DNA from: Chitinophaga pinensis | GTDB lineage: Bacteria > Bacteroidota > Bacteroidia > Flavobacteriales_D > Crocinitomicaceae | Reading direction: 5' to 3' | Assembly: GCA_945902745.1 (NCBI GenBank) | Contig: CAMDNE010000006.1 | Span: 109,488-173,487 of the forward strand | DNA length: 64,000 nt | Shown here: positions 63,409 through 64,000 of the stretch, piece by piece | Numbering within the stretch: the stretch's first letter is position 1 | Layout: each line of letters starts with the position of its first letter | Notes under the pieces: generated by a model | What the model saw: only the letters and a program-made list of their open reading frames with translations | What the model was told of the DNA's origin: nothing | Databases searched by the model: none | Program-made: the position numbers and the translations under genes

Positions 63409-63991
63409 TTATTTTAATGGTTTTAGTTGGGGAGAAATCTTTAAGGCTACAACAGTTCTTTTTGCTGTAATTGATATTGTTGGATCGGTTCCAATTATTA
63501 TCAAATTGAAAGAATCTTCAGGAATGATTCATGAAGCTCGTACAAGTACAGTTTCATTCTTTATCATGCTTGGCTTTTTAATTTTAGGAGAAAGCATCTT
63601 GAAACTTTTTGGTGTTTCTATTGAAGCATTTGCTGTAGCGGGTGCATTGATTTTATTTGCTATGGCTTTAGAGATGATTCTGGGAGTTCGTTTGTTTAGA
63701 GATGAAGTAAGCGGTAAAACGGCAAGTATTGTGCCTTTAGCGTTCCCTATAATAGCAGGAGCTGGAACAATGACTACACTCGTTTCTTTGAAAGCAGAAT
63801 TTGAAAACATTAACATCATCATTGCGATAATTATCAATGTGATAATTGTTTACATTGTTTTGAAATTAACGAAGAAAATTGAACTATTGCTTGGAGAAGG
63901 TGGAATAGCTATTCTTAAGAAAGTATTTGGAATTATACTTCTTGCAATAGCGGTGAAGTTGTTTGCTACAAATTTGAAAGAATTGATGTAA
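63401..63991 (+). CDS. MarC family inner-membrane protein
   Basis: 196 residues with six predicted membrane helices (about 13-33, 48-66, 71-92, 112-130, 142-160 and 173-192). FAVIDIVGSVPIIIKLKESS and PLAFPIIAGAGTM are the family's repeated motifs. The physiological substrate is unknown; the old link to multiple antibiotic resistance is not supported for MarC itself. It overlaps purN by 8 bp. Confidence 0.93.
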   Translation: MYDYFNGFSWGEIFKATTVLFAVIDIVGSVPIIIKLKESSGMIHEARTSTVSFFIMLGFLILGESILKLFGVSIEAFAVAGALILFAMALEMILGVRLFRDEVSGKTASIVPLAFPIIAGAGTMTTLVSLKAEFENINIIIAIIINVIIVYIVLKLTKKIELLLGEGGIAILKKVFGIILLAIAVKLFATNLKELM

Positions 63992-64000
63992 GGTTTAAAT

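Overview
The window is AT-rich and carries several hallmarks of a free-living Bacteroidota, probably a flavobacterium of the Fluviicola/Crocinitomicaceae type. These are a PorP/SprF protein, a giant adhesin with a gliding-motility-type (type B) C-terminal sorting domain, a PorE-like OmpA protein, the ftsX-DUF3098-uppP-truB gene order, a TonB receptor with a carboxypeptidase-regulatory-like N-terminus, and promoters of the TAnnTTTG type. The family placement is inference. No 16S or marker-gene comparison was possible.

Layout. Positions 1-8896 (minus strand) hold a type IX secretion locus: secreted protein, 1818-residue adhesin, PorP/SprF protein and an OmpA-family protein cut by the window edge. 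Positions 9170-12284 hold pth, a GNAT-like protein and a YqhD-type alcohol dehydrogenase, separated by heptamer-rich repeats. A tRNA-Ser(GGA) lies at 12476-12560. Downstream of it, 12.6-17.75 kb looks like a small island: six minus-strand genes bounded by 33-bp direct repeats and ending in a second copy of the tRNA 3' end. Positions 17.8-21.3 kb hold galE, a beta-barrel protein, tatD and ansA. Then follow a DUF2141 protein, ppk1, a lipoprotein, a metallo-hydrolase, a glycosyltransferase and a large secreted protein. Positions 28.7-34.0 kb form a cytochrome oxidase accessory operon (cyoE, two subunit III proteins with large inserts, subunit IV, two SCO-like proteins, DUF420). Positions 34.2-38.0 kb hold queA, truB, uppP, DUF3098 and ftsX. 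Next come lepA, small conserved proteins, leuS, a TPR histidine kinase with a LytTR regulator, cyclase, YceI, HAD, methylmalonyl-CoA epimerase, a peptide-binding lipoprotein and a TonB receptor. The end of the window has an rRNA pseudouridine synthase, yraN, rnc-fabF-acpP, a nitroreductase, purN and marC.

The most unusual part is the 12.6-17.75 kb island. Three proteins start with almost the same GYF_2 (DUF4339) domain. Two of them follow it with a domain resembling the C-terminal domain of ribosomal protein bL12. The first gene of the set encodes a membrane protein whose cytoplasmic half is full of PPPLP-type proline motifs, the kind of ligand GYF domains bind. This looks like an adaptor-ligand set carried as one cassette; its function is unknown.

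Elsewhere the notable items are a G-rich palindromic repeat inserted in frame in leuS, four evenly spaced direct repeats behind a LytTR regulator, promoters placed so close to ATG codons that leaderless mRNAs are expected, and several families of short intergenic repeats.
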